From Chloroflexota bacterium (GTDB lineage: Bacteria > Chloroflexota > Dehalococcoidia > DSTF01 > JACRBR01), in the NCBI GenBank assembly GCA_021813085.1, contig JAKAMA010000017.1, positions 1 to 13,917 on the forward strand: DNA of 13,917 nt, read 5' to 3'. The notes below the pieces were generated by a model, which saw only the letters and a list, made by a program, of their open reading frames with translations, did no database searches and had not been told where the DNA came from. Position 1 is the first letter of the stretch; the number at the start of each line of letters is the position of its first letter. Position numbers and translations under genes: made by a program. Below, one piece after another: positions 13,153 to 13,917 of this stretch.

Positions 13153-13318
13153 TGCCGATCCAAGTTGATGACGCACAGGATGCTGGACGGTGGAGGGTGG
13201 AAGGTGGAGGGCGGAAGATGGAAGGGACGACGGCACCGGTCCGCCCTTCGACGCCGTCCGCTTTGACTCTTGCTTCCCGTGGCGAGGCGAACGGCAACGC
13301 ATCACGTTGGAGGGGCAC
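13152..13318. repeat. MITE-like element, copy 2 (167 bp, imperfect terminal inverted repeats)
   Basis: A second copy of the element at 559-721. Left end GTGCCGATCCAAGTTGATG (13152-13170) pairs imperfectly with the right end (13300-13318): 15 of 19 positions agree as inverted repeat. Six heptamers (13185-13226) stand where copy 1 has four, and the difference is about two whole units, as strand slippage would give. The hairpin core after them is nearly identical to copy 1. The reverse heptamers of copy 1 are not kept here. The first base is the last base of the ychF stop, and the right end holds the GGAGGGG that could serve the next gene. No target duplication is obvious. Confidence 0.78.
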
Positions 13319-13339
13319 GAGCGCGTGAGTGAGAGGCCA

Positions 13340-13917
13340 ATGAGCGACCTGAAGTCGTTCGACCGCGTCGCCGGCGTCTATGACGAGACGCGCGGCCTGC
13401 CGCCCGACGTCGAGCGCGCCGTCGGCGGTGGCATCGCCCGCATCGTGCGCGAGGCCGCGCCTGCGCCGCGGCTGCTCGAGGTCGGCATCGGCACCGGGCG
13501 CATCGCCGCGCCGCTGTCGGCCGAAGGCGTGCGGGTCGCCGGCATCGACATCTCGTCGAAGATGCTCGCGCGCCTGCGCGAGAAGCGCGGCGACATCGAC
13601 GTGATGCTCGGCGAGGCGTCGCGGCCGCCGCTGCGCGACGCCTCGTTCGACGCGCTGCTCTTCGTGCACATCCTCCACCTCGTGCCGGACCCGGAAGGGA
13701 CGCTGCGCGCCACGCTGCCGCTCCTGCGCCGCGGCGGCGCCGTGCTCTTTGGCGGCGACGACGGCCAGGTCGGCAAGCGGGCCGAGGCCGAGGCGATCAT
13801 CCGGCAGGCGGCGGCGGACCTGGCGGGCGTCTCGCTCGCCGACTGGGAGGGGCACGCCCGCACCGCCGCGCTCGTCGAGCGCGTCCTCGGCGAGGAGTGC
13901 GCCGACGTGCGAGATCG
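13340..13917 (+). CDS. Class I SAM-dependent methyltransferase (3' truncated by window edge)
   Basis: An S-adenosylmethionine-dependent methyltransferase of the UbiE/small-molecule type, substrate unknown. The first 192 codons are present. FDRVAGVYDETRGLP is the usual lead-in. LLEVGIGTGRIAAPL is SAM motif I, GIDISSKMLARLR holds the acidic residue for the ribose, and FDALLFVHILHLVPDPEGTLR is motif II/III. GGAVLFGGDD follows. The frame is open to the window edge, so the end is missing. ATG 13340 is used. In-frame GTG 13325 is a real alternative, as GGAGGGG (13309-13315) stands 9 nt before it and lies inside the right end of the repeat element. If GTG is used, the repeat provides the ribosome site. 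Confidence 0.9.
   Translation, partial: MSDLKSFDRVAGVYDETRGLPPDVERAVGGGIARIVREAAPAPRLLEVGIGTGRIAAPLSAEGVRVAGIDISSKMLARLREKRGDIDVMLGEASRPPLRDASFDALLFVHILHLVPDPEGTLRATLPLLRRGGAVLFGGDDGQVGKRAEAEAIIRQAAADLAGVSLADWEGHARTAALVERVLGEECADVRD

Overview
This is a GC-rich (roughly two-thirds G+C), gene-dense bacterial window. The gene mix points to Chloroflexota, probably a Dehalococcoidia-like lineage. The signs are an archaellin-like class III signal-peptide protein in an otherwise bacterial gene set, a tandem pair of type III CoA-transferases, an InhA-like secreted metallopeptidase, and housekeeping genes with long GC-rich shadow frames. The assignment is inference; no rRNA or tRNA gene lies in the window.

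Layout, left to right: the 3' end of uvrC (1-526); a MITE-like repeat with terminal inverted repeats (559-721); a protein-L-isoaspartate methyltransferase (801-1490); a strong extended -10 promoter and a XerD-type tyrosine recombinase (1650-2555). Then comes a lipoprotein metallopeptidase with an HExxH site and a C-terminal InhA/MAM-like domain, whose start codon is unclear. A minus-strand archaellin-like gene converges on it (5111-4530). A UbiB/AarF-family kinase (5242-6666) is divergent from the archaellin gene. After a 16-bp perfect hairpin come two translationally coupled CaiB/BaiF CoA-transferases (6846-8066 and 8063-9436), then homoserine kinase (9499-10380), which appears to be leaderless.

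The right third is the accessory part. A four-helix-bundle gene of the 23S-rRNA intervening-sequence-protein family (10483-10872) sits between an 11-unit heptamer array and a set of inverted heptamers of the same unit. The repeats supply the stop codons of both homoserine kinase and the four-helix-bundle gene. A stretch of about 540 bp without recognised genes follows. It holds a strong hairpin and a 47-codon minus-strand ORF with a consensus Shine-Dalgarno. Next are a NUDIX hydrolase (11581-12057) and a divergent YchF-type P-loop protein (12061-13152), apparently one operon. A second copy of the MITE-like repeat begins at the last base of the ychF stop codon, and a class I SAM methyltransferase then runs off the window end.

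Most genes are unrelated housekeeping functions: DNA repair, protein repair, recombination, threonine synthesis, nucleotide clean-up. The most interesting signals are the heptamer-flanked four-helix-bundle cassette, the heptamer-containing MITE family, the solitary archaellin-like gene, and a promoter motif (TGATACAMTCGCG) shared by xerD and thrB.
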